A stretch of 64,000 bases of DNA, from assembly GCA_922989275.2 (NCBI GenBank), contig OV277870.1, positions 71,736,579 to 71,800,578 on the forward strand, read 5' to 3'. The translations under genes were made by a program, and so were the position numbers. This stretch comes from Gari tellinella. Its lineage: Eukaryota; Mollusca; Bivalvia; Cardiida; Psammobiidae. A model generated the notes under the pieces. That model was not told the DNA's origin, did not search any database, and worked only from the letters and a program-made list of their open reading frames with translations. Numbering within the stretch: the stretch's first letter is position 1; each line of letters begins with the position of its first letter. This document shows, piece after piece, positions 11,560-22,640 of the stretch.

Positions 11560-11905
11560 CCACAAACTTAAGTGAAAGATTAGTTGTGTACAACAGACTT
11601 ACGCACAATTATTGCTTTAGTCAAAATCGTTTAACTCTGATTTTTCGATCATAAACGTTTGCAAACAGCAAATATATATTTGTTGTTTGTAGCAAGTGAT
11701 AATAAAAAATATAAATTTAAATTTAAAATTTTGACTTACGCAAATTGTTTGCGTAAGTAGTTTAGTAAAACGGGCCCCAGGTGACTGCTGTAAGCAAAGT
11801 GGTAGTAAAACAGAAAGCCATATAGCTGTAAGCTTAAAGCTGTTACTTGTCTTTTAAAACGTAATTAGCATTCATTTTAATGGTCGTCATAGAGAGCTTT
11901 TTCTG
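11560..11905 (+). repeat. Remnants of I- and F-type MITEs
   Basis: The right edge of an I-type element lies at about 11765-11780 (AAAACGGGCCCCAG). It is followed by an F-type remnant: AGTAAAACAGAAAGCCATATAGC, shortened at the palindrome, ending TGGTCGTCATAGAGAGC then TTTTTCTGTA. These appear adjacent or nested. Confidence 0.4.
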
Positions 11906-11909
11906 TATT

Positions 11910-13590
11910 TAACACACATGTATCGGGTGATAAACAATTTTAAACAGTTATAATAAAGAACATATTCTAGATTCATATTGGTTGATCGCGTCTAGGAATG
12001 TCGTTGCCCCCTGGGTGGAGTGCCATTAAGTGTAACATTTCTAGCAGCAATGATCTTAGCACATCTACTTCCATAACACGCCAATATTAAGACTTCGAGA
12101 GTAAACTTGGGTATGTAGTAAAATAAACATTTATAACTTTATAGCACCAGATTCGCTGTCTGAATGAAAAGATGACCTGGATCCATTCGCTGACAAGTTT
12201 TATTACAGTATTTTATAGTATTTACCCAGATTAGACCGCAAGACACTGTTTGATAGTAATACCCCTAATATAAAACGTTCTTTAATCTGAATTGCAGACA
12301 ATCAATTTATCAGATAATATCTCCTTTGACCGCAATGAACGATGTTGATGGAAAATTTATATAGCGACAACAAAAATCCAAACACTTTATATACCTAAGA
12401 CTGAATTTCATTTCAACCCGTTTGTAGGCAGATCAGATACCTACTAATGTCATATGCTGTTTATTCTGTTGGACAGAGATAAACCCTCTACAACTGTTTT
12501 AGTTTGAATTAGTATTATTCATTTCATATATCAACAAATATAATTTAAATCTAGTTGTTTATATTCAATAGTCAGTTTTACTGAATCTTTTATTTTATTA
12601 GTACGTACTTACAATAATTAAATAGATACTATAATGTAGATAAATGCAGAAATAGATACAGGGAAGAGCTGTTACTTTATAGCAACTAGTCGCGGATATA
12701 TTTCAAAGCCTTTACCTTGTTGAACGAAATTCCTCAAATTTAATTTTTTAAGCTATTAAAACTGAAGAAAAGATTGATATGAATGCCAAATCAGTTTTGA
12801 TACAGGTAAGATACCGCATTAGCATTGTCTAATTTGGATAAAAAAAATTAATTTGACATAAGCTTGCCAGGCCTCACTTACATGATAAGGGTTAATAAAA
12901 GAATCAACAGTTACAAGCGGTACAAATGGAATGCCGAAGAAGTTATCTCTATTTAGTCTACGGTCTGACACATTTTATAAACCTCACATTTATAATCATT
13001 AAAAGCTACCACTTTCTTTACTTGTAATTGTAATTTGAATTGTAAATATTTGTTATTTAGGTATATGTATTTCATTGAAATGATACAGATTCGAACATAA
13101 AATGACAAATATTTCAATATAACAAACTTGTTCTTGGAATTTAAAACTCTTGCGAGAAAACGTTGTTTAATGATATGATTATTACGAGCATATCCATTTA
13201 AATCGATACTAATTAACACTCATCTCGCTACAAGCGAATATGTGATAACGCTGAAATGAAATTTGTATCCAAATGCCATGTCAAGTCACCAGGAGTCTCA
13301 ACCAAAATCAAACGGTTTGATACTCTTATTATATTTTCTCACAAAAATGTAAATAACCTAATTATATCTCGAGTGTTTTTTGCCACCGACTATCTATATA
13401 CATGTATGCGTCAATAACATACCCTTGTAACGTTTAAAATACATGTTGGGATAATCAGGAGAGTTTTAGACTGATGATTTTACTTGAAGTGCTTATTACA
13501 AATGAGCCATTAGGCACTCATATTTCGCTCATTAAAGTTTGATTGCATGCTATAGATCCATTATATTTTCTTGCTTGAATTCAGTATACA
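11910..13590. other. Mostly unannotated stretch
   Basis: No gene or clear element. A weak repeat remnant at about 12773-12895 (GATATGAATGCCAAATCAG to ATAAGGGTTAA) resembles the CCC-ended palindromic elements. Confidence 0.45.
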
Positions 13591-13600
13591 ATGAAACCCC

Positions 13601-13940
13601 TCGGCGGTAGTGGCCCAATGGTTAACACCTTGGACTACGGTACCAGGGGTCGTGAGTTCGATCCCCCGCCGGACCAGCGGTCTGACTAGGGGATTTTTTC
13701 CGAATCCCTTATGATGTACAGGAATGTCTTTGAGCAAGACATGTACCGCGAATTGCTCCTCTCCACTCAGGGGTTAAAATGGGTACCTGTGAGGGTCTGA
13801 GCCGGTACTGCGGCTGCTTTAGCGCCATATGTTAGCAGTGCTCAATAGGCAAGATGGCTCAATGATCAGGGGGTAAATGTACAGTCGGCTGAGCGGTCAT
13901 TCGGACTGAAAGTAGACTTTTACTGGTACTTTACTTGTTT
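13601..13940 (+). mobile_element. tRNA-derived SINE
   Basis: The head at 13603-13673 is tRNA-like, with an A box (TAGTGGCCCAATGGTTAAC) and a B box (GTGAGTTCGATCCC), which together form an internal RNA polymerase III promoter. A body of about 260 bp follows and ends near TACTGGTACTTTACTTG. The tRNA fold is imperfect, so this is not a functional tRNA. The flanks (GAAACCCCTC before, AAACCGAACATG after) resemble halves of another repeat, suggesting insertion into an older element. The LINE partner is not identifiable here. Confidence 0.7.
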
Positions 13941-14016
13941 TTAAACCGAACATGTTTGGGGACAAAATAAATGTCCGGTTTAGAGGGGTTTCCAGTTTAG
14001 AGGGGGTTTAACCTAG

Positions 14017-14232
14017 TATCCTATAGCTTGTGGTTCTAGTATGGAAGACAGTTGACCACTGAAAGCAGGTCGAAACTAGAGCAGAATGCGCCTTGAGGCG
14101 CATTATGCTTTACAGTCAACCTGCCTTAAGCTAGCGTCTATACAATAATATGAAAATTATTATTGATGATACATATTCATGTATGTCTGTTTTTAATAAT
14201 TGATAAATCAAAGGCATAAACAGGCGTATTTT
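14017..14232 (+). mobile_element. MITE family E with hairpin
   Basis: The core hairpin at 14064-14136 has CAGAATGCGCC and GGCGCATTATGC arms around TTGA. The downstream part (ACATATTCATGTATG, AAAGGCATAAACAGGCGTATT) matches other E copies. The outer ends are diverged. Confidence 0.55.
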
Positions 14233-14530
14233 ATGTGTAATTGATTAAAAAAGGAGGGTTGGAAATGTACTCAAGTTTTTGCCCGGTTTAAAGTGAGTTC
14301 CGGTATTTAGAGGTTCCGGTTTGGAGGGGTTCAAATGTACATTTCAAAAGGTTTAGATCATGATCAAATGCTCTTGACGGAGCCCTCTGATCAGGATCTG
14401 CAGGGTATGTTTCACTTTATATTTCTGAAAATAAATCTTAAAACATTATTTGAAACAAAGCATAAACTAGTCATTGTCCATATAAGAATTTCAACATAAA
14501 AGAACCAAACGCTTCATTAGGATAATAAGA

Positions 14531-14674
14531 ATGAAAACCAGTCCTTTGTCAAGTGTTTCCCTAATGATCCTCGGGGTCATTGGAATTGATGTACGTTGTG
14601 AGGCTTATTGCAATTTAAAATCTAAAGAGTTTTGCTGTAAAAAGTATAACTGCGTGACAGACTATTTGTTTAAG
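14531..14674 (+). CDS. Candidate first exon, small secreted Cys-rich protein
   Basis: The ATG at 14531 opens a frame with a hydrophobic stretch (residues about 6-20, including VSLMILGVIGI) preceded by Lys2, compatible with a signal peptide. A segment with four cysteines spaced C-x8-CC-x4-C follows it, with another cysteine near the cleavage region. At 14673-14680 the sequence is AGGTAGGT, a good splice donor, so the exon could end at 14674. The open frame itself runs to 14758. No downstream exon was recognised and I do not recognise the family. It may be chance in AT-rich DNA. Confidence 0.2.
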
Positions 14675-14848
14675 GTAGGTTTAATATGGGAGAAAAGTGA
14701 CTTTGTAACAGTGTCTATTAATTTGCAGTCGACAATGGGAGTAAATTTGGTTAAATAAGATATTTAGGCCTAAAATCAAATTACACATGAGCGCGACAGA
14801 CCCGCAGTGACATTTCCATTTCACGATTGCACACAGTAGACTTCACTA

Positions 14849-15052
14849 CAGTAAAACCTCTCTATTACGACTATTAAATTATGTTAATTATTAGAGTGTT
14901 TACGGTAGGTGCGCTTAAAGCAAGGTGACAGTGAAACAGAAAGCTCCTTTAGGAGCTTTCTGTTTCACTGTCACCTTGCTTTAAGCTGTCACCTCTCTGT
15001 TATACAATCAATTAGCCTTCGTTTTAGTGGTTGTTATAGCAAGGTTTTACTG
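14849..15052 (+). mobile_element. MITE family F, complete, TA flanked
   Basis: 204 bp with ends CAGTAAAACCTCTCTATTAC and GTTATAGCAAGGTTTTACTG, flanked by TA on both sides. The centre is a perfect 70-bp hairpin with GCTTAAAGCAAGGTGACAGT and GAAACAGAAAGCTCC arms. CAGT ends and a TA target fit a pogo/Tigger-type element. The arm closely resembles that of family E, which has different ends. Confidence 0.8.
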
Positions 15053-15094
15053 TATTATAGAATCACAACTTTATGAAATCAAAATTACGATTGC

Positions 15095-15877
15095 ATGATT
15101 AAAAGCAAAATGATTTCCACATCAAACGTTTCTATATTCACTATTTCTCGATTGCACTATTTCTCTTCCAACTTTTCCGAAGCCTTTAACAATACATCGC
15201 GCTATCTAGATGATATTTTTAATATAGACAACCCATTTTTTGATACGTTGTTTCCTTTTATTTACCCAAAAGAACTACGCCTTAATAAAACAAACGAGTC
15301 AAATTTGTCGGCACCATTTTTAGATTTGGATCTTTTTATAAATAACGGAATTGTTTCTTCTAAGATTTACGATAAACGAGATGATTTTGATTTTAGTATT
15401 GTAAATTATCCTCATCTAGATGGCGATGTTCCCCGTTCCACATCTTACGGGGTTTATATTTCACAACTTATTCGTTTTGCTAGGGCCTGTACCTCTGTTG
15501 AGGACTTCCACATTCGTAATAAAACTATTACTGAAAAGCTTCTTAAACAGGGGTACAGATTTCATAAACTTCGTAAAACATTTTCTAAATTCTTTTATAG
15601 AAATCTTCCTCTCATTAACAAGTATAAATGTAACTTAAAGTCTTTTCTGCGGCAAGGTATTTCACATCCGGCGTTTTATGGTGATGTGATTTACAGACTT
15701 CGTAAGATTCTTGGACATATACATTTTCAAAACCTATTTGTGAAACGTATTAGATTTTTCCTCAAAAATGATTATGATCCAACTATATTGCTGCGCACTT
15801 CACGTTTGGTTATCGATCAGTCTACAATTGATAACTATGCTTTCCTCGTTGGATGTGCGACGACAGACAGGGCTTAG
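15095..15877 (+). pseudogene. Reverse transcriptase C-terminal fragment
   Basis: A 260-residue frame with RYLDDIF at 15200-15220. This is the Y-x-D-D catalytic motif of a reverse transcriptase. It is followed by FLDLDLFI, KIYDKRDDFDFSIVNYP and YGVYISQLIRFARAC. This order is typical of a widespread animal retroelement RT that I associate, without certainty, with Penelope-like or related elements. The N-terminal palm and fingers are missing, so it is a 5'-truncated fragment. The frame ends in ATTDRA and stop with no nuclease domain. The frame is open, which is unusual for an old fragment and hints at recent insertion. The start given is the first ATG, not a real initiation site. Confidence 0.6.
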
Positions 15878-17060
15878 CACTACATGATGATGTATCTCTA
15901 AAGCCGTCCTTAACCGGGAGAGTTATGTCGGATTTTCGTGCTTTGTTTTTTCCCTCCCTCTCTGTCGTACCCTGGACCCTTCCATGTCTTACAGTTGCTC
16001 GTAACTACAGACTAGTCGATTGAGTACAATTTGACCGTTGCCATAGTGGGTTATTTTTAACACGGGCTTGAATGTTTAATTCTTTCCCGTGTTACTAATG
16101 ATCTTGTCATAGAATGTTTGTTAAATGTTTTACATGTATTTACTTACTGTGCTGGCGGTCTTTTTGATTGTGAGGTTGTGGAACAGGGTTTATATTTTAT
16201 GTACACTGTTCGTCTTTATAGGTGCATATAGGAGATAAGTGTGAGGTTGGGCGCCCCTAAACCCAGGTTTAACCCCCCAGTGGTTGTTAATAATTAAATA
16301 ATTTATAGTTAATTATTTATTGCTACTGACCGTACCAAGGCGGGCTCCTATATTCACTTTGCTTTATGTTTGTCTTGCGTGTTGTTTTCTATTTAGTATG
16401 TAGATATAGGAATTGTATTGCGTGTGTGTATGTGTGTTTGTTGTGGTATGACTGTGTGTGTGTGTTCTGCTTGAGAGGTGGGTGTATTGTTTGTGTTACG
16501 TTTCCTGCTTGAGTCTTTCGTATTTATTTCAAATTTCCCGATGTCCCTATTTCTCAATTTTTCAATTGTTCTCGATTTCTCTTTCAAACCAGTAGATTTG
16601 CAAAATGCTCGAATTTTTGATTGCATGTTTTCACTTCAGATTTTCAATTTCTAAAATTGTCGATTTCAAAATAATTGAACGATTCCACTTCCAAATTTTC
16701 CGATTTCTCAATTTCTGTTTTAATTTCTGAATATCTCAATTTCTCGATTGGTAGCGGAGTTTAACTTTCTTTTAGCAATGCCATTGATGGTAATACTAGC
16801 GTCCATGAAAATGTTGTAGTTGGCAGTTGTGTGTTAGCGGGGATCCAGATTTAACACCCCGATTAGCAATAATCTGTTTGTTTTATTATTTTCATTTTTC
16901 AGTCAAAATGTACCTTTCCATCCGTTTAATAAATATTCCAGATACTTTTTTTCTGATACGAAAAGAAAAACGATATTTAACATTGAAGGGATTAAATGAC
17001 TACGTAATTCACGGAATATTCCTCGGATGTGTCTTAATAGTTTGTATGACATGTCCAGCG
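15878..17060 (+). other. Possible 3' region of RT element, then TTTC-rich repeat
   Basis: The first 350 bp after the RT fragment may be its 3' untranslated part, including CCCCTAAACCCAGGTTTAAC near 16255. From about 16500 to 16765 the sequence is dominated by loose repeats of AATTTCTCGATTTC-like text. TGTG-rich text precedes it at 16420-16480. No gene is seen. Confidence 0.4.
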
Positions 17061-17068
17061 CTTACACA

Positions 17069-17181
17069 GCGTTTGAGTTGAGTCTGAGTGAGTTCTTAAG
17101 CATTTACGTGATCAGATATGAGCCTAGGCTCACATCTGTCTATCATATGCTTGAGAACGATTTCAGACTCATCTCAAACGC
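17069..17181 (+). repeat. Foldback element with nested palindrome
   Basis: The outer arms GCGTTTGAGTTGAGTCTGA and TCAGACTCATCTCAAACGC are inverse with one change. The centre (CAGATATGAGCCTAGG, CTCACATCTG) is itself palindromic. Total length is about 113 bp and it does not share text with the main MITE families. Confidence 0.65.
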
Positions 17182-17228
17182 TTAATAAGCATGCACCCAT
17201 GTGTTTACATTATGCAAGTTAAAGCCTA

Positions 17229-17400
17229 CATTGCCATAACGGATCCAAACTAATTGACACTCGTTCCGAAATGTCTTCAGTCATACCGTCTTAACGTAAC
17301 ATTGGAACAATATTACAGACAACAATATTGAAGTAAACGATTATATGGCGGAAAAGGGTGTAGAAACCCCACGATAATTGTGAGCATGAATGACTCATGG
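17229..17400 (+). repeat. Fragment of MITE family B
   Basis: It matches the right half of B copies: ACGGATCCAAACTAATTGAC, CTCGTTCCGAAATGTCTTCA, then GACAACAATATTGAAGTA and AACGATTATATGGCGGAAAA. The left half with the palindrome is missing. Confidence 0.5.
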
Positions 17401-18327
17401 TCGTCTGATCTGAATGCAATGTGGCTGTAGATAACACTGTAGCCTTGCTTGAATAAGAGGAATAGAGTAATGGACGGAGCAACAAGAATTACAAATTGAA
17501 TTTGCAAAATGCGAATTTTGATTAGTTGCATGCATTTCCCTCGTTCTGTTTCGACAAACATTGTGACATAACTATCTTTTTTTTTTATACGGAACACACA
17601 TGAAAGGTGAATCATTAATGTTTCAGTTGTTAGGTTTTACCTAACACTCAGAATGATTTATAGCAAATACCTTTTTGTCCTGAATTATTCAAGGCAATAC
17701 ACATGATGCTGAACACTGCTCCTGCTTTAAGCGTATAGTGTCGTTTTGAATACAGTAATGGACTGCAATCACGTTGTGTGATCAGGATCTGTTCTGTAAT
17801 CCTACAAGACATGTGATTCTGTGCTCCCTTATAGCGAACACCTTCTATTAGGCATTGTACTAGTTCATATGATGAGTATCTATAGTGAACAAAGATTTGC
17901 GGGTGAATATTCAGCTGACGAATGAATGAGTTGTTTTTTTACGGCAAAGCGGCACGAAAAAGGTCATATAGCGTAGATGAATAGTGAGGGATGGTGAGAT
18001 GAGGTACTAATTATTTCAGGAAGATGCTTTCGGCTGATCTCAGTCGTTTCAAAGCAACGCATGGGCTCAACACCATCGACTTGTCTTCATTTTAATGTTT
18101 GGCAGAGGGGATAGATTAGTTCTAATAAACAGAAACAACTCCTTATGACAATTTAGCCCCAGAACCACGATATGGTTTGAAGTCTCTAGGGCATATGCAG
18201 CAGAAGGATATTGAAGTGTTCAGCGCGATAAAAGTAATAATGTTGGGAGAAAAAGTGTGAATAATTCGGAAATCGGGTTAATCAACATCTGATCTAGATC
18301 AGTAGTTTGTATCACTTAATTGGAAGT
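17401..18327. other. Unannotated stretch
   Basis: No gene is supported. A weak palindromic remnant, AATCACGTTGTGTGATCAGG, is seen at 17767-17786. Confidence 0.4.
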
Positions 18328-18560
18328 TACCCTATCAATACGGCTTTTTACGCCTTTGATTCATTCCCCCTCTGAACAAAATAGTTCCTATTCATAAGTT
18401 ATTATTTTGTTATATCAGAAGTATTTTCTTATTTTCTAGTAGATGTTACCTTTAAGCAGGTTGAAAGAAAAGCAGAATGTGCCTTAAGACACATTTTTCA
18501 CTTTAACCTGCTTCAAGTGGTCCCCTATGTTCAATTTTAGAAACAGGTTATGTTGGAATG
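18328..18560 (-). mobile_element. MITE family E, reverse orientation
   Basis: The left part (TTACGCCTTTGATTCATTCC, CCCTCTGAACAAAATAGTTC) is the reverse of E right sides. The hairpin at 18452-18522 has AGCAGGTTGAAAGAAAAGCA and CAGAATGTGCC arms with several mismatches. Outer ends are decayed. Confidence 0.55.
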
Positions 18561-18892
18561 GGTTTAATACTATTCTGTTTGTCCTTAACTCCACGAAAGC
18601 GTTTTTGGATACCAGGATGTTTTCCTTCATTTACACTTTTTACTTCTTGAATTTGCATTTATAATTAGATTTAACGATTGGTTGGCAAAAATGCCATTTT
18701 TCATCATTAATGAGCAGGGGTTATTAAGATTGTTGGCGATAAGACCTAATTTGAAGAACATCACTAGGGTGCATTTATTGTTACCTTTAACCCATTTGTA
18801 TTCGCCATCCCATATATTAGATTTAGGCAAACAGTGTATTGCGGCGTATGATCAGAGTCTACACTGTTTACTGATAGTAATTTCAACATGAA
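18561..18892 (+). repeat. Remnant of a G-type palindromic element
   Basis: At 18828-18872 lies AAACAGTGTATTGCGGCG then TGATCAGAGTCTACACTGTT, an imperfect hairpin of the G class. The upstream portion is AT-rich with no clear terminus. Confidence 0.35.
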
Positions 18893-19096
18893 ACAAAATC
18901 AAAATCAAAATCAAATTTTATGCATGTACTTATGGGCATTTTCATATTCCGTATAAAGAGCAGTTACGTTTTACAATTGCCCTTCTATCTCATCCCGACA
19001 GAACTAAGTACTGATAAACAATGAACTTCATTTCTAACATTATCCCTTTTCCTAAACTAATATTTACGTGGCCTAGCATTTACAAAAACTATTCTA

Positions 19097-19362
19097 CAGG
19101 GTCCGTTTCATAAAACTTCGTACGACAAATATTGTCGTAAATAATAAAAGACTCAAGCATGAAACGCAACACAAACAGTCAGATTATAAAAGTCTCAATT
19201 TTTATCTATTTCTCCATCTAATCATGTCTTGTGACGTCTCTTTGGAATCGTCTTGAAAAGATCACAAGACAAGATTTGATAGAGAAATAGAAATAAAACG
19301 TATTTTAATGTTTTGAATTACGACTTATTCACTCGAACGAAAAATTATGAAACGGGCCCCAG
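19097..19362 (+). mobile_element. MITE family I, copy 2
   Basis: Ends are CAGGGTCCGTTTCATAAAAC and its approximate inverse ending ATGAAACGGGCCCCAG. Internal text such as ATAGAGAAATAGAAATAAAA and TTTTAATGTTTTGA parallels the copy at 901-1115. The flanking base pattern is not clean enough to name a target duplication. Confidence 0.6.
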
Positions 19363-20218
19363 GCGTCTGTCATCTATTAACAAATTTTGTTTTTAGGTCA
19401 AATCTGATTTCAGCCTCTTTAAGCTCCTTGGGATATTTTGCGGTACATACCAACAGTAAGATCTAATGATAGCGAAATATTAAATTCACAACGGGAAAAG
19501 CTATGTGGTACATGCATCTTTCTAAATACAAATGCTTAAACAGGGTGTTAGCTTTTTGAGACTCTAAACATATATCTCTTTAACAGACATCTGCATTTAA
19601 TTTGAAACGGGTAGGACAACATGTCAGAAATCATCATTGATATATTAATTGTAGACACTTTTTATGGATACGATTAAGGATTAAAATGTTGATTAAACTC
19701 TTCATCCATAGACCTCAGCTAGCCGCGGTTGTGCCTGATGGCAAAATTACAAAGATGACCTAGAATATTGTTTAGACAAACCTTATGGATTTTCGTTGTA
19801 CAACTTGTGTATGTCGATGTTTGTATAAATCTTTCGTTTACAAATTTAATTCCGATAATTTTGTTATAAATTGGTTTTTTTTTTAAAAAGATTGTTTTTT
19901 AAAATTGTCTACTGAAAACATCAATCATGTAAAATGAATTTTGTGTTAACATTACTATAGTTTTACATGGTTCTCCTGTTCAATTTTAGAGTTATAGTAT
20001 CAGGGAAATACGTGTTTGTCATTTAGCTTGTGGTTACGAAACAACACATGTTACATTCCGTAACGGCAGTGAGTGCATGTGTAACATATAGAGAACCCCT
20101 TTGACATACAACTATAACATCCCCAGACAGTAACCCAATACGGATTGTAGCACAGACAGACTGCTTGGAATATGGCAACATGTTTCAATGTTGCAAATAT
20201 ACCCTAAAGTATGAGATA
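19363..20218. other. Unannotated AT-rich stretch
   Basis: No gene, RNA or repeat was recognised. Confidence 0.4.
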
Positions 20219-20528
20219 TAGCGCTCCCTCTCAACAACGGTCCTCCCAACAACGACTCCCTCCTTACAACGACCCTTGTCGCAGTTACCTTAACAGGAGA
20301 TTTATGTCTAACGCTTTTACTGCTGTAATATCGTCTGCTCAAATTTGCCGTCTGCTTTTCATCTCGAAGTAAAATATAAGTAGACATTTTGATAGAAAAA
20401 TTATAATGACGAGTGACAAACAGCTTGAATCCAGATCAGACGCCGCGTCCCTCCCTCTAACGACTCCTTTTGAACAACGCACACAATCTGTGTCTCCCAT
20501 TGGGTGTCGTTGTAGAGAAGGACCACTG
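20219..20528 (-). mobile_element. MITE family C, reverse orientation
   Basis: The edges are AGCGCTCCCTCTCAACAACG and GGTGTCGTTGTAGAGAAGG then ACCACTG. The inner part has TTACAACGACCCTTGTCGCA and TTTAACAGGAGA-like blocks. The shared palindrome is reduced to one arm (GCTTGAATCCAGATCAG then ACGCCGCGT near 20423-20449). Family C has CAGTGCTCCCTCTCTAC ends with TA targets, as in pogo-type elements. Confidence 0.6.
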
Positions 20529-20552
20529 TACAACAGAATGAGTTATCGTTAA

Positions 20553-20698
20553 CCCATTTGCCCCAAAGCGTTCATGCTTACATATTGGATCAGTCCATTT
20601 TTATCTTAGGAGAGCCACGTCCATTTTTTGTTTTAAATTGCAATTGCTATCGAGTCTACACTGTCTGTATAAGATCTTGAGCACAAACGGGTTTAACA
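20553..20698 (+). mobile_element. G2-type TTAA element, hairpin lost
   Basis: It starts TTAACCCATTTGCCCC and ends AGCACAAACGGGTTTAA. Text such as ATATTGGATCAGTCCA and TTTTATCTTAGGAG is shared with 39045-39242. Only the right arm remains (GAGTCTACACTGTC). TTAA flanks and CCC ends suggest a piggyBac-type element. Confidence 0.5.
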
Positions 20699-22293
20699 GA
20701 CTTACGTATTCGAAGGTAAATTTCATAGTGTTTTAAATCCTTCAGACGTTTGTGAATATTCAACCATGCACCGCCATATTTCATATTCTAAAAAAGGTAA
20801 TATTGTTTAAGCATAATTATGGTTAGGTAGAAGATCTAACATATTAGTAGTATTTCATTTCAGAGAAAGTACAATGAAGGCATGGCAGACGATATGAATA
20901 CCAAGTTATGTTTCACAGTAAATGTGATCTATGTTACAATCAGATTAACAAGAGTATATAGATTCTATCCGTGCGATTGTACTTATATCATGAAATATGT
21001 CATCGTTCTACAGACTTCATTTGATATAGATTGCTTCACAACAATAGCATACTTGTTTCTATCTCATATATTTACAGTAATATCGGCCTACGTTTTACAA
21101 AGGAAAGCCAAAACATGACTTAACACAACATGTGATGTTTGTAAACGAGTGCTGCAGAATTCTTGAGAATGGTATTAAACATTGCACAATTCTAGTTTTA
21201 GTAACTGTGACCTATTTTGACCACATAAGGTTGAAACGCAAGCTTCTACAAGAGAGGATGTTTGTACAAACGTTTGTAGTTTCAAAACCGTCATCTACGG
21301 AATTAATTAGTATTTATTTCATAATTTTCACTTACGACATTACTCACATATTATAACATAATAAGCTATATAAGAACGGATAAGAAAACAATTAATACAT
21401 AAGTTAATATATATAATTTCATCTCCATGTTGACAATATATACATGTGCAAATTATCGCATTATGGTTGAGTCTGATCAGGATAAAAACTGATTGCAAAC
21501 GCGCTTTAAAGCGTCAATGAGAGTTGAAGGGTTAAACTAAATCAAATCAGCTGTCGATTTGCAGTTGTTCTGTCTTGTTTTGTGTAATGATCTTTGTCAG
21601 ATGATGAATCGGTAAAAATGCTGTACAAATTTCTTTTTTTATTATTACACGTGGTATTTAAGTGATGAAGTAGTGTTTTGCAGGATAAAAGTAAAACAGA
21701 AAGCTGCAAAATGACAGTTAATATCAGTTTTCTGCTTCAGAAATGAAAAATGCAATACAGAATACAAATGAATGAGTTTACTGCATGACTCGAGTTCTGC
21801 ATAACCATGAAATACACATTAAACGTTCTTTAACACACAATGTCATAATTGCTCCCTAATTAATGTCCTACCTTAAACAGGCACTATCAAGCAAACACCG
21901 TCAGCAAATATTATGTTTTACACGTTACATCCCTCTAGTTCAAAATCTGACAAATGTTAAACATGCAAAGCTCGATCAAAACGTTTACTACAGAACAGGC
22001 TTCATCTATTGCCTGTTACTTGAAACATGCTTTCTGTACTAATAACAATGTTCATAAGTAAACGATAGATATTATACGGCGAGAATGCGTGCCGTTCAGA
22101 TATTACTGAACATACATATTTTGTCATTGACCTAATTAACAATTACCATGCTATCATCTACGAATATTTCAATTCACTTCATGTGCTATAGCTATATATC
22201 GTGGAAGATTTAGCCAAGTTTGCATGGTTTACATTCAAACGCTTAATCCCTGTATGCGATACTTTTTCCTATAACAATTTCAATGGTTTATTA
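20699..22293. other. Mostly unannotated stretch
   Basis: The only recognisable item is a right-end fragment of family B at about 21467-21537 (AAACGCGCTTTAAAGCGTCA, GAGAGTTGAAGGGTTAAA). The open frames at 20882-21118 and 21132-21356 have no motif that I can support. Confidence 0.4.
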
Positions 22294-22640
22294 CAGTGTT
22301 CCCTCTCTACAACGGTCCTCCGAACAACGACCCCTCCTTACAACGACCCCTGTCGCTGTTCCCAAAACTACACAGTATATCTAAAGTTTCCACGGCTGCA
22401 ATGACATCTGCTTAAATTGTCGTCTGCTGGTTTTCTCAAATATATATTGGACATTTTGATAGCAAAACATAATGACGAGTGACAAACAGTTTGAATCTAG
22501 ATCAGACGCCGCGTGACGCGGCATCTGATCTGGATTCAAACTGTTTGCAAATGTATATCAATTGTCCTCCCTATAACGAACCCCACCGAACAACGCACAC
22601 TTTTTGTGTGTCCCATTTGGTGTCGTAGAGAGGGAAAGCT
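22294..22640 (-). mobile_element. MITE family C, nearly complete
   Basis: It starts CAGTGTTCCCTCTCTACAAC after TA and ends with TGTCGTAGAGAGGGAA. The core hairpin at 22484-22548 is almost perfect: AGATCAGACGCCGCGT then ACGCGGCATCTGATCTGG. This core is shared with A and B elements although the ends differ. Confidence 0.65.

Noticed and set aside
20882..21356. Two open frames as host exons
   Set aside because: They have hydrophobic, AT-driven composition without motifs or convincing splice sites.
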